In this document: positions 1-9,816 of the stretch, in pieces
How positions within the stretch are numbered: the stretch's first letter is position 1
Layout of the letters: each line of letters begins with the position of its first letter
Assembly (NCBI GenBank): GCA_009746045.1
Contig: RPFO01000072.1
Span: 1,639,716-1,668,887, forward strand
Length of the DNA stretch: 29,172 bases
Direction: 5' to 3'
From: Mesostigma viride
Lineage: Eukaryota; Streptophyta; Mesostigmatophyceae; Mesostigmatales; Mesostigmataceae
Position numbers and translations under genes: made by a program
Notes under the pieces: model-generated
Databases searched by the model: none
Seen by the model: the letters and a program-made list of their open reading frames with translations, nothing else
What the model was told of the DNA's origin: nothing

Positions 1-401
1 CCGGTGGAGGGTCGTCCGTGCCTTTCATCATAAGGAAAGACACCGACGACCAGCCATGCAGCTAAAGCCACTGTTTGAGTTCCTGTGCCGAGGGTCCTCC
101 ACTCCCTTGAGTATCCTAGTATCCAGCGTGTAGTTCTTCTTGCCTGAGTTAATTGGGCAACAACGGTAATTCAACAAGGCGAACAAAACATTAATTCCAT
201 GCATTCGGCCTGGCCAAGTTTTGCGCTGTGCCGCCGCCACTTCACGAACCACGGTAATGACGTTTATATAATATAAGCCCTAACCTACTGTGATATAATG
301 AAGTTGGTGTCACGTGAGCACAGGACCTTCAATTGCTATTCTCCAAGTGGCAGGGATTATTAGGACTATCTACTCCACACTAAGCTATGTACTCGAGTCA
401 T
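1..401. other. Left flank, no supported gene
   Basis: I see no recognisable gene here. A 74-codon open frame on the minus strand (28-252) has no recognisable motif and no clear splice or promoter context. The last part, from about 370, already contains fragments of the TATGTACTC motif that builds the following tandem repeat (for example CTATGTACTCGAGTCATGACG, split at 384-404), so the repeat has a degenerate edge. Confidence 0.5.
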
Positions 402-723
402 GACGCGGTGAGACACGCCCGTATTACATAGGAAGGAGTGGCTATGTACTCCACACTATGTACTCCAAGAGCACATAGGGTGGCACACTATGTACTCCAA
501 GAGTACATAGTCCGGAGTACATATGATCCGGGATTTCCGAATAGGGGACTGCCGACGCGGTGAGACACGCCCGTATTACATAGGAAGGAGTGACTATGTA
601 CTCCACACTATGTACTCCAAGAGTACATAGGGTGGCACACTATGTACTCCAAGAGTACATAGTGTGAAGTACATATGATCCGGGATTTCCGAATAGGGGA
701 CTGCCGACGCGGTGAGACACGCC
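402..723. repeat. 152-bp tandem repeat with TATGTACTC hairpins (first part)
   Basis: Units start with GACGCGGTGAGACACGCC at 402, 554 and 706, giving a period of exactly 152 bp twice. Each unit carries CTATGTACTC-CAA-GAGTACATAG, a perfect 10-bp stem with a 3-nt loop, usually twice, plus a conserved stretch reading ATGATCCGGGATTTCCGAAT. The third unit is cut after 18 bp by the copia element and continues at 6851. The unit is non-coding. It could be a satellite or stacked MITE-like hairpins; I cannot tell which. Confidence 0.9.
719..723. repeat. Target site duplication, left copy (ACGCC)
   Basis: ACGCC lies immediately before the TG of the left LTR and is repeated exactly after the CA of the right LTR (6846-6850). 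A 5-bp duplication is the usual size for Ty1/copia integration. The joined empty site matches the two intact 152-bp repeat units next door. Confidence 0.95.
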
Positions 724-1472
724 TGTCAAGGACATGGTCCTTGTATTTGTACCCACCTGACCTGGCTAGATAGATAGAGGCTCTTGTACAGGAGCCACTG
801 ACAGTTCTTTATCCCGTTGGATTTGGCCTACAAATGAGAAAGTTGTGGCCAGTTTTAGTAATCAGGGATTAGTACCTATGCCAAGTGGATCCTTATAGGC
901 AGCTGACAAATCTGTCTATGTCAGCTGACCTATGACATGTCAGATGAGAATCTATGACAGGACAGCTGACTGATTGACATGTACACTGTGCATGTCAGAT
1001 GTGGCGCTGATATGTTCACGCCAGATTTACTTCATCATCATCAGATCACACATAGAGAGATCTTTTATTAAATAGTTAGATTACTGTGCAGCAGTTACAA
1101 GTTAAGACTGTACATCAGTTACAAGATAAGGCTGTACAGCAGTTACAAGATAAGATTTATTCTTGTCTAGATCTGATTGGTAGCCTGTACACTGACCTAA
1201 CCTGATTGGTGGCCTGAGTATTACATGAGAATATTCCTAGGCACATTCCTAGCCAGCCAATCAGGTCATTCCAGTTTTCTGCCTGTGTTTTTTCCTCGAG
1301 TTAATAAAACAACTGAGGAGCCTTGCCAAAGGTACTCCTCACTATCATTCTGCCTCAAACTGAGTCTCTGTCTCTTTGCTCCCATCCTCCATAGCCTGTA
1401 CCTGCAAGGACAGGCACATTTGGGTTTCAATCACAAGCATTGTAGAAGGCAAACCCATTAGTTCTTTCAACA
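724..1472 (+). repeat. 5' LTR of the copia element
   Basis: 749 bp, starting TGTCAAGGAC and ending TTCTTTCAACA, nearly identical to 6102-6845. It has five extra bases in the segment following GAGCCACTG (about 800-815). Just inside the terminus is a perfect 7-bp inverted repeat, CAAGGAC-ATG-GTCCTTG. AATAAA at 1303-1308 is a candidate polyadenylation signal that would act in the 3' copy. The short open frame at 1225-1461 lies wholly inside the LTR and is repeated in the other LTR, so I do not call it a gene. Confidence 0.96.
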
Positions 1473-1484
1473 TGGTATCGGAGG
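1473..1484 (+). promoter_or_regulatory. Primer-binding site, initiator tRNA-Met type
   Basis: TGGTATCGGAGG begins directly after the 5' LTR with no spacer. It differs by little from the common plant copia PBS TGGTATCAGAGC, which pairs with the 3' end of initiator tRNA-Met to prime minus-strand DNA synthesis. Confidence 0.85.
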
Positions 1485-1563
1485 TTTGATGCCTACCCTG
1501 CATTTGAGGAGCAGAGACATTCATCTGACTACCCCAGAGACAACACCCAGACCCAGATCAACC

Positions 1564-2461
1564 ATGGAGGATCAAGACACCCAAACTGCTACCAGACAGC
1601 CTGACTACACCTCTCTTGTTTCAACAGTTGCCAAGAGCTGCAAGAAATTTGTTGGTGCAGCTGGTGATGATTACAGCAAGTGGGAGGAGTGGAAGAATTG
1701 TTTTTGGCTGTTGTCAGTCTTTTCAGTTTGGATGCTGTCCTGCTGGGCACTGAGGAGAATGACAGGGCTGATAAGGCCCTGTGGGCAGCTTTGCTCACCT
1801 GTCTAACAGGTGAAGCTGCACGCCTAATGGCCACTGTGGCCAACAAAACTGGTAGCCAAGCATGGCAGTGTCTCATGGAGAACTATGAGCAAACCAGGCT
1901 AACCAAGAGTCACAGGTTTGAGCTGAGGAGCAAGCTGCACCGCCTACAGAAGCTTCCTAACGAGACCATGCAACAGCTTGTGAGGAGGGCGGAGCTTCTA
2001 CGTGCTGACTACCAGGCTGCAGGGGGAGTCATCCAGGACCGTGATTTTGCTGCCATTCTACTGGGAGCACTGACAGACGAGTACCGCCCTGCGCTGGTGT
2101 CTGTACGGTTCAACGAGGAGGACCCACTACCTGTGGTGAAGAGGGCACTCATGGAGGCGGAGGATCTGCTCAAGGGGGGACGTGCTGTGGTGAAAAAGGA
2201 GAGTGCTGGCACTGGCCAGGCCTACCACACCAACAGCAAGGGGAACGGGGGGACCAAGAAATGCAGTCACTGTGGCCTGTCAAATCACAAGGACAAAGAC
2301 TGCTGGAAGGAGCATCCTGAGAAGGCCCCACGCTGGTACCCCAACCAGCACAGGGGGGCAAGGGCGGCAACCGAGGGAACCAGAACAAGGGACGCAACGC
2401 ACCTGCTGGATCCGCTGCCAACGCAACTCAGGAGGCGGCTGAACTGCCGCCTGGCTTCTGC
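1564..2461 (+). CDS. gag: Copia Gag (capsid plus CCHC zinc knuckle), frameshifted
   Basis: Gag packages the element RNA into virus-like particles. I start at the ATG at 1564 because of its context (CAACCATGG); another in-frame ATG lies at 1489. The first frame ends logically near KWEEW (about 1690). A second frame, one base earlier, carries the helical capsid part and the zinc knuckle C-x2-C-x4-H-x4-C (CSHCGLSNHKDKDC, about 2262-2303). After the six-G run at 2353-2358 the coding sense moves to a third frame, a Gly/Asn/Gln-rich linker that runs without a stop into the protease. Both shifts equal one missing base. The capsid part looks like the UBN2/copia Gag families. Confidence 0.85.
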
Positions 2462-5433
2462 ATGGTCACCATCGCCGAGGAGTCGCCGTCGACGCCGCTG
2501 GAGGCTGCTGCTCTCACGCAGTATACGTGCGACAACCTCACCTGGGTGCTGGACTCGGCTGCGAGCAGCCACATGTCCCCGTGCCGTTCTGACTTTGTGT
2601 CTCTGACCCCCCACAGCAGGGCAATCGCTGGCTCCGGCGGACAGCTGCACGCTACCGGCCAGGGCACCATCGCTGTGGAGCTTCCTGGCCACAGCGTGCG
2701 CTTGCAAGGAGCGCTGCTTGTACCTGGCCTGAATGCACGACTCCTTTCAGTCGCGCAACTCGCAAAGGCAGGTCACAAGGTGGATTTCCACAAAGAGACA
2801 GTGGTGCTGGATAACAAGCATCACAAGATCGCCATGCAGAACAACATCTACGTGTTACCTGCGGCGAAGGCAGCGCCAGCGATGGCTGCTGTGACGGTGG
2901 AGCGGCCGGTTAACCTGCTGCTGCACTGGCGTTTGGGCCATGCTGGTGCCGACCGCATCAAGAAGCTGGTCGCCATCCCTGCATCCAACTTGACGACGAG
3001 GAGTCCAACTGCTCCTGGCTGCCCATCCTGCCCGGCTGGCTTCATCAAGCGCCAGCCATTTCCGCCAGGGCAGCGGCGATCCACTGTGCCGCGCGCCAAG
3101 CTTCATGGCGACCTGCTGGGCCCGATGAGCGTCGAGTCGCTGGGGGGAGCCCGCTACTTCTTGGGCATCACTGACGATGCCACTCGGTGGCGATGGGGGT
3201 TTGCGCTCAAGACCAAGGACGAGGCGGTGGGGCGGTTTGCAGAGCTGCTCGTCCGCGATATTCGCCCCTTCTACGCCGGCTCTGTCGTGCTGCGCACCGA
3301 CAACGACGCGGTCTTCACCGGTCAAGCCTGGCGGGCGGTGTGTGCTGAACACCGCGTCCACCAGGAGTTCTCCGCGCCTTACTGCCCTGAGCAGAACGGC
3401 GTAGCGGAGCGGCTCTGGGGCCTGGCAATGGGCATGACTCTGGCGATGTTGACACACGCCGGCCTGGGGAAGGCATACTGGGCATTGGCACTCCAGTGTG
3501 CTATTTATATCCTGAACCGCCTGCCGTGCTCCTCGAATCCTGGTGATGCCACGCCACACTTTTTGCTGACAGGTCATCACGCTGATCTGTCGCACATGCG
3601 CATTTTCGGCTGCCCAGCCTGGCATCGTGTGGAAGGGCATCGTGGCAAGCTGGAGGCCAAGGCCATGCCTGGCATTTTTGTCGGTTATGCTCCCGACTCG
3701 CCGGCATATCTGATCCTGGACTCCGCCACTCGCACTTTGGTGCAACGTCGCCACGTGGCCTTCAATGAGGCCTGGCGCAACGACGCCCTGCCATCACCTC
3801 AGCTGCTGCCGGCACTGGTGGAGGGGGAGGAGGCTTCCGAGCTTCTGCTGCCACCGGTCACTGAGAATTCTGTCCCTGGGCCTGATACTACTCTGGCCCT
3901 ACCGCCCTCTGGTCCTGTGACTAGAGCCATGGCGCGGCGCGCCGCTGCCAGCAGTGAGGACGCTGCTGTGGGCGCTGCCAGCAGTGGGGGCACTGCTTTG
4001 GGGGATGCCAGTGGTGAGGGGGGCTCGCCACTGGAGGCTTTGTCGGGGGATGCCAGTGGTGAGGGGGGCTCGCCACTGGAGGAGGCGCCAGCGCCAAGTC
4101 CTGAGCCCAAACCCGCTGAGTCTGAGTCTGCACCTGTTTTCGCACCAAGTCCTGCGCTGGAGGCGTCGTCGGCTTCTACCTCTACACCACCTGGACACGT
4201 GTCGACGGCAGACACACCTGCTGCTGAATCTCCTTCTTCGTCCCAGCTACACAAATTAGTGCAGGCCCTCCGCGGCAAGCAACCGGCTGCCGCTATGGCC
4301 ACTGCTGCACTGGTGTCCGACGGCGTTGCACATGATCCCCTCGCTCAGGTGTTACCCACAACCCCTCTTGATCGTGTTTCCCCTAAATGGGCTCGTTTTT
4401 ACCCTGACTACATGAGTGTGCGTGATCTGTTTGATACTTTCTCACTCCACACTAGCTCAGGTTCCACGTCCATCCCCTCCTCTTTTGCTGAGGCCCATGC
4501 TAGCCCTGAGTGGCGTGCTGCGATGGATAGTGAGCTTTCTAGCATTCGCGAGCATGCAGTATATTCACTCGTTTCTTCCAAGTCTCTTCCTCGCACTGCC
4601 AAGGTCCTTCCATCTCGGTGGGTGTTTGCTGTCAAAAGCGATGGCCGTTTCAAGGCCCGTTTTGTTGTGAAGGGCTTTGCTCAGCGGGAAGGCATAGATT
4701 TCACTGAGGTCTTTAGCCCTACTGTTCGTTCCTCCACCATTCGTTTGGCACTAGCTTTTGGTGTCTCGTCTGGGTATGTGCTGAAGCAACTTGATGTTCG
4801 CACTGCGTTTTTGTACGCCCCACTTTCTGAGGACGTCTATGTGCGTCCTCCTGCTGGCTTTGAGCAGCGTGATGCCGCTGGTGATGTGCTGGTGTGGAAG
4901 CTGCAACGCAGCCTCTATGGCATCAAGCAGGCACCACGTAACTGGCACAAAACATTTAGTGCCTATCTTCTCTCCGATGGTGCTGTACAAAGCCCAACGG
5001 ATTCCTGCCTGTACGTGTATCCCACGTCTCGTACGTTTGTGTTTGTCCATGTCGACGACATTATTGCAGGCAGTCCTTCCTCTTCCTGGCTGGCCTCGTG
5101 GTCTCATCGTTTGGCCAGCAAGTTTCAGATCACCGAGTCCGATGACCCTTCTTTTTTCCTCGGTGTTTCTCTCCATGTCGACCCTGTTTCCCGGTCTCTT
5201 TCCTTGCACCAAACTGTGTATATTGAGGCCCTGGCTGCCCGCTTTGGGCTTTCTCCCTCCTTCCCTGTACGCACCCCGGTCAGTGTGTCCCGTGTTAGTC
5301 CCCAACGCGAGGGGGGAATGCAGCTAAATGCCCCGGACACCCAGCTGTATCAGTCCAAAACCGGTGCCGTGCTGTATGTCGCGCTGTGGACACGTCCAGA
5401 CATTGCTTTTGCTGTCAACCAACTGGCCAGCAC
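2462..5433 (+). CDS. pol: Copia Pol: protease, integrase, reverse transcriptase
   Basis: One long frame, part of the Gag-Pol polyprotein. The start given is its first ATG, but the same frame is open from about 2345, so true initiation is upstream in gag. Domains in order: aspartic protease with the D-S-A motif at residues 31-33; pre-integrase HHCC-type zinc finger (H155 to the CPSC pair); integrase core with D217, D280 and E316, a DD35E spacing; an acidic, Pro/Ser/Ala-rich linker (about 455-615) holding a short internal duplication (ASGEGGSPLE twice); reverse transcriptase with catalytic D778 (LDVRTAF) and D865-D866 in HVDD, where YVDD is usual. The frame goes out of phase near 5429-5434, just before the conserved MQAPT-x2-H stretch, and a stop follows at 5479. 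Confidence 0.93.
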
Positions 5434-6000
5434 ATGCAGGCACCCACGGCGGCCCACATGGAGGCTGCCGACCGCCTGATCCGGTACCTCTACACCACGA
5501 GGGACAAGGGTCTGCGGTATGGTCAGGAAGGGGGGCTGGAGGCCTGGACTGACGCTGACTGGGCTAACTGCCCAGAGTCCAGACGCTCTGTGACGGGCAA
5601 CCTGGTCCTGTTCCGGGGTGCGCCCGTGGAGTGGTGCAGCCGCAAGCAACCCATTGTTGCTCTGTCTTCCTGCGAGGCAGAGTACATTGCTGCGAGCAGC
5701 GTCACCCAGCTGGTGCTGCCACTCAGGCGCCTGCTGGGAGACCTGGGTGCACCTGTGGAGGGGCCCACGACCGTGCTGTGCGACAACACTGGCGCGGTGG
5801 CCCTGGCCAAGGACCCTGTGCACCCCAAGCGCACCAAGCACATCGACGTGCGCTACCACTTCATCCGTGAGCAGGTGGAGGGGGGCTCCATCTGCATGCG
5901 TCACTGCCCTGGCAAGGACAACCTGGCTGACATCTTCACCAAGGCCCTGGGAAGGGCACGGTTCATCACCCTGCGGGACAAGCTGCTGGTGTCTACTTAG
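5434..6000 (+). CDS. pol: Copia RT end and RNase H
   Basis: This is the C-terminal part of Pol, one base out of frame with the preceding segment. It opens with the conserved copia stretch MQAPTAAHMEAADRLIRYL, then RNase H with its acidic residues: D in TDADW (5551-5553), E in SCEAEY (5674-5682) and D in CDNTGAV (5782-5784), followed by KRTKHIDVRYHFIRE and a normal end at TAG 5998-6000. RNase H removes the RNA strand after cDNA synthesis. Nothing inside this part is broken. The ATG at 5434 is a codon of the polyprotein, not a real start. Confidence 0.92.
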   Translation: MQAPTAAHMEAADRLIRYLYTTRDKGLRYGQEGGLEAWTDADWANCPESRRSVTGNLVLFRGAPVEWCSRKQPIVALSSCEAEYIAASSVTQLVLPLRRLLGDLGAPVEGPTTVLCDNTGAVALAKDPVHPKRTKHIDVRYHFIREQVEGGSICMRHCPGKDNLADIFTKALGRARFITLRDKLLVST

Positions 6001-6091
6001 ATATGCAGTTGTATATGCCCACAGGGGCTGAGAGCTTTTTTGCTCTAAGTGTTATACTTGACAGGATAGCACTAGAGCAAGGTCATGTGTT

Positions 6092-6101
6092 GTAAGGGGG
6101 G
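6092..6101 (+). promoter_or_regulatory. Polypurine tract
   Basis: GTAAGGGGGG lies immediately before the TG of the 3' LTR. A purine run in this place primes plus-strand synthesis in LTR retrotransposons. About 90 bases of 3' untranslated sequence separate it from the pol stop. Confidence 0.85.
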
Positions 6102-6845
6102 TGTCAAGGACATGGTCCTTGTATTTGTACCCACCTGACCTGGCTAGATAGATAGAGGCTCTTGTACAGGAGCCACTGTTTTTATCCCGTTGGATTTGGC
6201 CTACAAATGAGAAAGTTGTGGCCAGTTTTAGTAATCAGGGATTAGTACCTATGCCAAGTGGATCCTTATAGGCAGCTGACAAATCTGTCTATGTCAGCTG
6301 ACCTATGACATGTCAGATGAGAATCTATGACAGGACAGCTGACTGATTGACATGTACACTGTGCATGTCAGATGTGGCGCTGATATGTTCACGCCAGATT
6401 TACTTCATCATCATCAGATCACACATAGAGAGATCTTTTATTAAATAGTTAGATTACTGTGCAGCAGTTACAAGTTAAGACTGTACATCAGTTACAAGAT
6501 AAGGCTGTACAGCAGTTACAAGATAAGATTTATTCTTGTCTAGATCTGATTGGTAGCCTGTACACTGACCTAACCTGATTGGTGGCCTGAGTATTACATG
6601 AGAATATTCCTAGGCACATTCCTAGCCAGCCAATCAGGTCATTCCAGTTTGCTGCCTGTGTTTTTTCCTCGAGTTAATAAAACAACTGAGGAGCCTTGCC
6701 AAAGGCACTCCTCACTATCATTCTGCCTCAAACTGAGTCTCTGTCTCTTTGCTCCCATCCTCCATAGCCTGTACCTGCAAGGACAGGCACATTTGGGTTT
6801 CAATCACAAGCATTGTAGAGGGCAAACCCATTAGTTCTTTCAACA
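6102..6845 (+). repeat. 3' LTR of the copia element
   Basis: 744 bp, TG...CA, near-identical to 724-1472. Differences seen: the missing 5 bp after GAGCCACTG, and one-base changes near 6651, 6704 and 6819. AATAAA is at 6676-6681. Confidence 0.96.
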
Positions 6846-6850
6846 ACGCC
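6846..6850. repeat. Target site duplication, right copy (ACGCC)
   Basis: Exact copy of 719-723, directly after the terminal CA of the 3' LTR. Confidence 0.95.
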
Positions 6851-6944
6851 CGTATTACATAGGAAGGAGTGACTATGTACTCCACCCTATGTACTCCAAG
6901 AGTACATAGGGTGGCACACTATGTACTCCAAGAGTACATAGTGT
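6851..6944. repeat. 152-bp tandem repeat, third unit resumed
   Basis: Starting CGTATTACATAGGAAGGAGT, this continues the repeat unit interrupted at 723 and again shows the TATGTACTC-CAA-GAGTACATA hairpin. It stops matching the unit after ACATAGTGT. A further short fragment, CTATGTACTCGACTCATGACG, at about 6965 resembles the left edge of the array near 384. Confidence 0.88.
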
Positions 6945-7121
6945 CTCCAATGCAGCAGCACTCCGCTATGTACTCGACTCATGACGACTGCCCGAAGCAG
7001 CTCCTCTGCGAGTGAGCCACGTGGACCGGGGCCGACGCGTCGCCTTGATTTTTGAATTTCCGAACGCGCCAGACCATACCGCTGCGTTACATTTTGCACG
7101 AGCGCACGCTTGAAAGCCTCA

Positions 7122-7160
7122 CCAGTGCCCAGAACGCAGCACGAGTGCCCAGAACGCAGC
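7122..7160 (+). repeat. Short direct duplication in the 5' leader of the next gene
   Basis: AGTGCCCAGAACGCAGCA occurs twice, about 21 bp apart, just upstream of the ATG at 7179. No TATA box is evident in the 230 bases between the repeat array and this ATG. Confidence 0.6.
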
Positions 7161-7178
7161 AAAGCAGCGGAAGTGAAT

Positions 7179-8720
7179 ATGGGAAAGCGCCGGACTGACA
7201 TGGCGGCACCTAAGGGTGCAGCCACAACAAAGGGCATGGTCTCGGCACGCGAGGCCACAGCGAGAAAGAAGGCCAGGCGGGCCGACGTGGAAAAAAACGA
7301 CCACTGGGGGAAGCAGGAGGCGGAGAACCTGGAGTCGGAGGAGGACTTACAAACCTCCGACGACGAGGACGACCAGGACGACGACTATGACGACGATGAG
7401 TTGGACACCACGCCTCAGAAGGGTGGGCAGGACAAGGGCTCGGGCAGCAAGGGGAAGACTAGGAAAGCTGAGGCAGGCAGCGGGGGCGCTACTCATAGCA
7501 GGCTGGACCCTAGCGGGACAGCCGCGGACGTCCGCCAACTCAAGAGCGACATGGCGAAGCAGAAAGAAATGACCGCCAAGATGTATGAGATGCTTCAACA
7601 GTTACTGGACCAGGGTCGGCAGCCCCGGTCGCAGGAGGCCACGCCCACGCAGCCGACCCGGCTGTCCAGTGCCTCAGGTCCTGAGGGGAGCCCGGCTAGC
7701 GACGCTCGCGGCTCCATCGACGCTGGCTTCGTTCCAGTCTTCGAATGGGTAAACCCCTCTGCTGTTTAAGGGGAACCCTTTAAAGTGCATCATTCCGTAT
7801 GGTTCTCCTTGGAGTTGTTTGGGGTGATTATGATCTACGAAATGCAAATGCAATCAACAGTACTTGTCACGTGTGTCGTTGCAATTCTGGTTGTGTGTTT
7901 TGTTTGGGTCTCGCAGTGGAAAAAGAAGGAGATCCAGGCTGCGTTTGACGACATGGATGGCCACTTTCTCACCCCTGAGGCCATGGACCAGGAGGATGAC
8001 GGGGGCTGTGGAAGAAGTATGTTGCCATCGTGGCGGACGTGGCCATACAGAACAATTACATGCCAGCGGGCAGGAGGGAGGCCGCCGCCAAGCACGCAGC
8101 ATCGGCAATGCGATGCCACCTGACATCAACCAGGTCCAATGCCAAGAAGCAGATTCGAAAGATGACGCTAGACAACAAGAAGTACGTTGAGGCGGCGGCA
8201 GCGCCAGCCGGCGACATCCGCTCCAAGGGGCGTAAACGCCTGGTGTATGACGTAAGTGTATGACTTATGGGGTCACTTTAATGCTCAACTAGGTTTAATG
8301 GGTGGTGGCCTGTCGAGGAACGTGTGGTCTAAAAACGATATGGTAAAGCCTTGCTGTTCTTCCTTGTGCCCTTTGCAACATCATGCATTATATATCCATG
8401 ATGTCGTATGCATTACATTCTACACTTGCTCACTGTCATGTATGTGTGTACGCTTGCAATTGGACTTGCTCGTGGTGTCAATGGCGCAGTTCCTCCTTCG
8501 CAAGTTCAAGCACTGGAACGTGGACACGATGAAGCAGCGAAAGGTCCTGATTGACCATGTCGGCCTTGTGGTAGACTCCGTGTGGGAAGCTGAGGCTGAC
8601 ATGAGGGCCAAATCAGCTAGCGGCCTCGTGGCGAGGAAGTTTCTGACCACCGCTGACGCAGCCAAGTTCGATGCAGACCTGGACGACCTCATTGAGGAGG
8701 AAGCACTGGACGAGTGCTGA
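7179..8720 (+). CDS. Three-exon gene, unknown acidic coiled-coil protein
   Basis: Predicted exons are 7179-7748, 7917-8251 and 8490-8720, about 378 aa in all. Splice sites are strong: donors GTAAAC (7749) and GTAAGT (8252); acceptors TCTCGCAG after a T/G-rich tract (7916) and GGCGCAG (8489). Both junctions are phase 0. The protein starts MGKRR, with Lys/Arg-rich clusters that could be nuclear signals, then a very acidic stretch (about residues 50-75), a probable coiled coil (DVRQLKSDMAKQKEMTAKMY), then an Ala/Lys/Arg-rich middle and an acidic helical C-terminus ending DDLIEEEALDEC. Exon 2 changes frame at a five-G run (8001-8005), as if one G were missing. I recognise no family. It may be a host gene or an accessory gene of a transposon. 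Confidence 0.6.
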
Positions 8721-8997
8721 TAAATGGCATATGCGGAAGACAATAATGACTATCCACAACTTGTGCACGGTATACAATGGCATCAGGCCATGCCTTGGCT
8801 GGACCCCAAGTCCAGACTTGCCACCAGCTGGTAATGTTACGCTAGGTGGAACCTTGTATTATTGCAGGACCTTGAAGACATTGATGATGATACTGCCTTT
8901 GAATACTCTGTGTTTTTCTGATGTGAGCCAATGATGCTATGTGTTTTATCATGGTGGGCCGCACCTTGTCTTTTACACTTACACTTATGGTTCTCTG

Positions 8998-9036
8998 AAT
9001 AAATTATTTTAATATCATATGTATGTGCATAATAAA
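8998..9036 (+). terminator. Candidate polyadenylation signals
   Basis: AATAAA occurs at 8998-9003 and 9031-9036, about 280-315 bases after the stop codon of the three-exon gene, in AT-rich sequence. The position is reasonable for its 3' end. The 8721-8997 stretch shows no other feature. Confidence 0.4.
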
Positions 9037-9089
9037 TTGTTAGAGACTGTCTACATCAAATCCTGCATTTTGAGATCCATACCCAAGAC

Positions 9090-9812
9090 GGTAACTAGTT
9101 ATGGGTTTGGTTACTGGGCCATAACCATGGCAGTAACCAGGCCTGTTTACGGGGCAATAACTAGTAGTGGTTACTGGCCTGGTTACGGGCCAGTAACCAG
9201 GCCCGTAACCTGCCCCAGTACATAATACCGGACCAGTAACCATGGCAATAACCAGGACCGTTTACGGCGCCGTAACTAGTAATGGTAATTACTGGCCAGG
9301 TTACGGGCCCGTAACCAGGGCAGTAGCCATGCCCGAGACTGGCCCGTAACCTATGCTGATGCCAAATACCGGACCCGTAACCATGCCAGTAACCATGCCC
9401 GTTTACGGGTCAGTTACTTGTACAGGTTACGGGCCAGTTACCGGTCCCGTAACCAGGCCAGTAACCCATCCCGGTTATCAGAACTGGTCCCGTAACCATG
9501 CCGGTAACCCATCCCGGTTCTCAGAACTGGTCCCGTAACCATGCCAGTTTACCGCCCGGTAACTTCTACTTGGGCCGTAACCATGACCGTAACCCAGATA
9601 GGTTACGGGCATGGTTACGGCTCCGGTAAAAGTTACCGCCCAGTAAACGTTCCGGTAACTATTACCGCCCGGTAACCATTACCGGCCGGTATTTAGTCTG
9701 TTGCATTCCGGGTTACCGGCCGGTAACCTGGCCGGTAACCTTAAACGTACATGGTTACCGGCCAGTAACCGCCCCGGTAACCTCAACCGGGGCGTTTACG
9801 CCCCGTAAAATT
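9090..9812. repeat. Array of GGTTAC/GTAACC palindromic modules
   Basis: About 720 bp packed with GTTAC and its complement GTAAC in opposed pairs every 10-30 bp, with linkers rich in CCGG, GGGCC and CATGG. The clearest unit is GGTTACCGGCCGGTAACC, a perfect 18-bp palindrome at 9711-9728. There is no single fixed period, unlike the satellites further right. Small open frames inside it are by-products. The array begins soon after the possible 3' end of the three-exon gene and stops where the gypsy pol remnant begins, so it lies on, or made, the truncation point. Confidence 0.85.
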
Positions 9813-9816
9813 AACT

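Larger units (their letters stand above)
724..6845 (+). mobile_element. Complete Ty1/copia LTR retrotransposon
   Basis: A full-length 6.1-kb element: LTR, primer-binding site, gag, protease, integrase, reverse transcriptase, RNase H, polypurine tract, LTR. Integrase lying before RT is the order that defines Ty1/copia. The LTRs begin TG and end CA and are flanked by a 5-bp duplication. They differ by one 5-bp indel and three substitutions that I found by eye over about 744 bp, so the insertion is recent. The internal reading frame is nevertheless broken three times (about 1683-1745, in the G run at 2353-2358, and about 5429-5434), each time as if one base were missing. Either this copy has just died or the sequence has indel errors. 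Confidence 0.96.

Noticed and set aside
28-252. 74-codon minus-strand frame at the left edge
   Set aside because: No family, no repeat support and no splice context; could be chance.
1225-1461. 78-codon frame inside the LTR (repeated at 6598-6834)
   Set aside because: Lies within the LTR around its polyadenylation region; no motif, and duplicated only because the LTR is.
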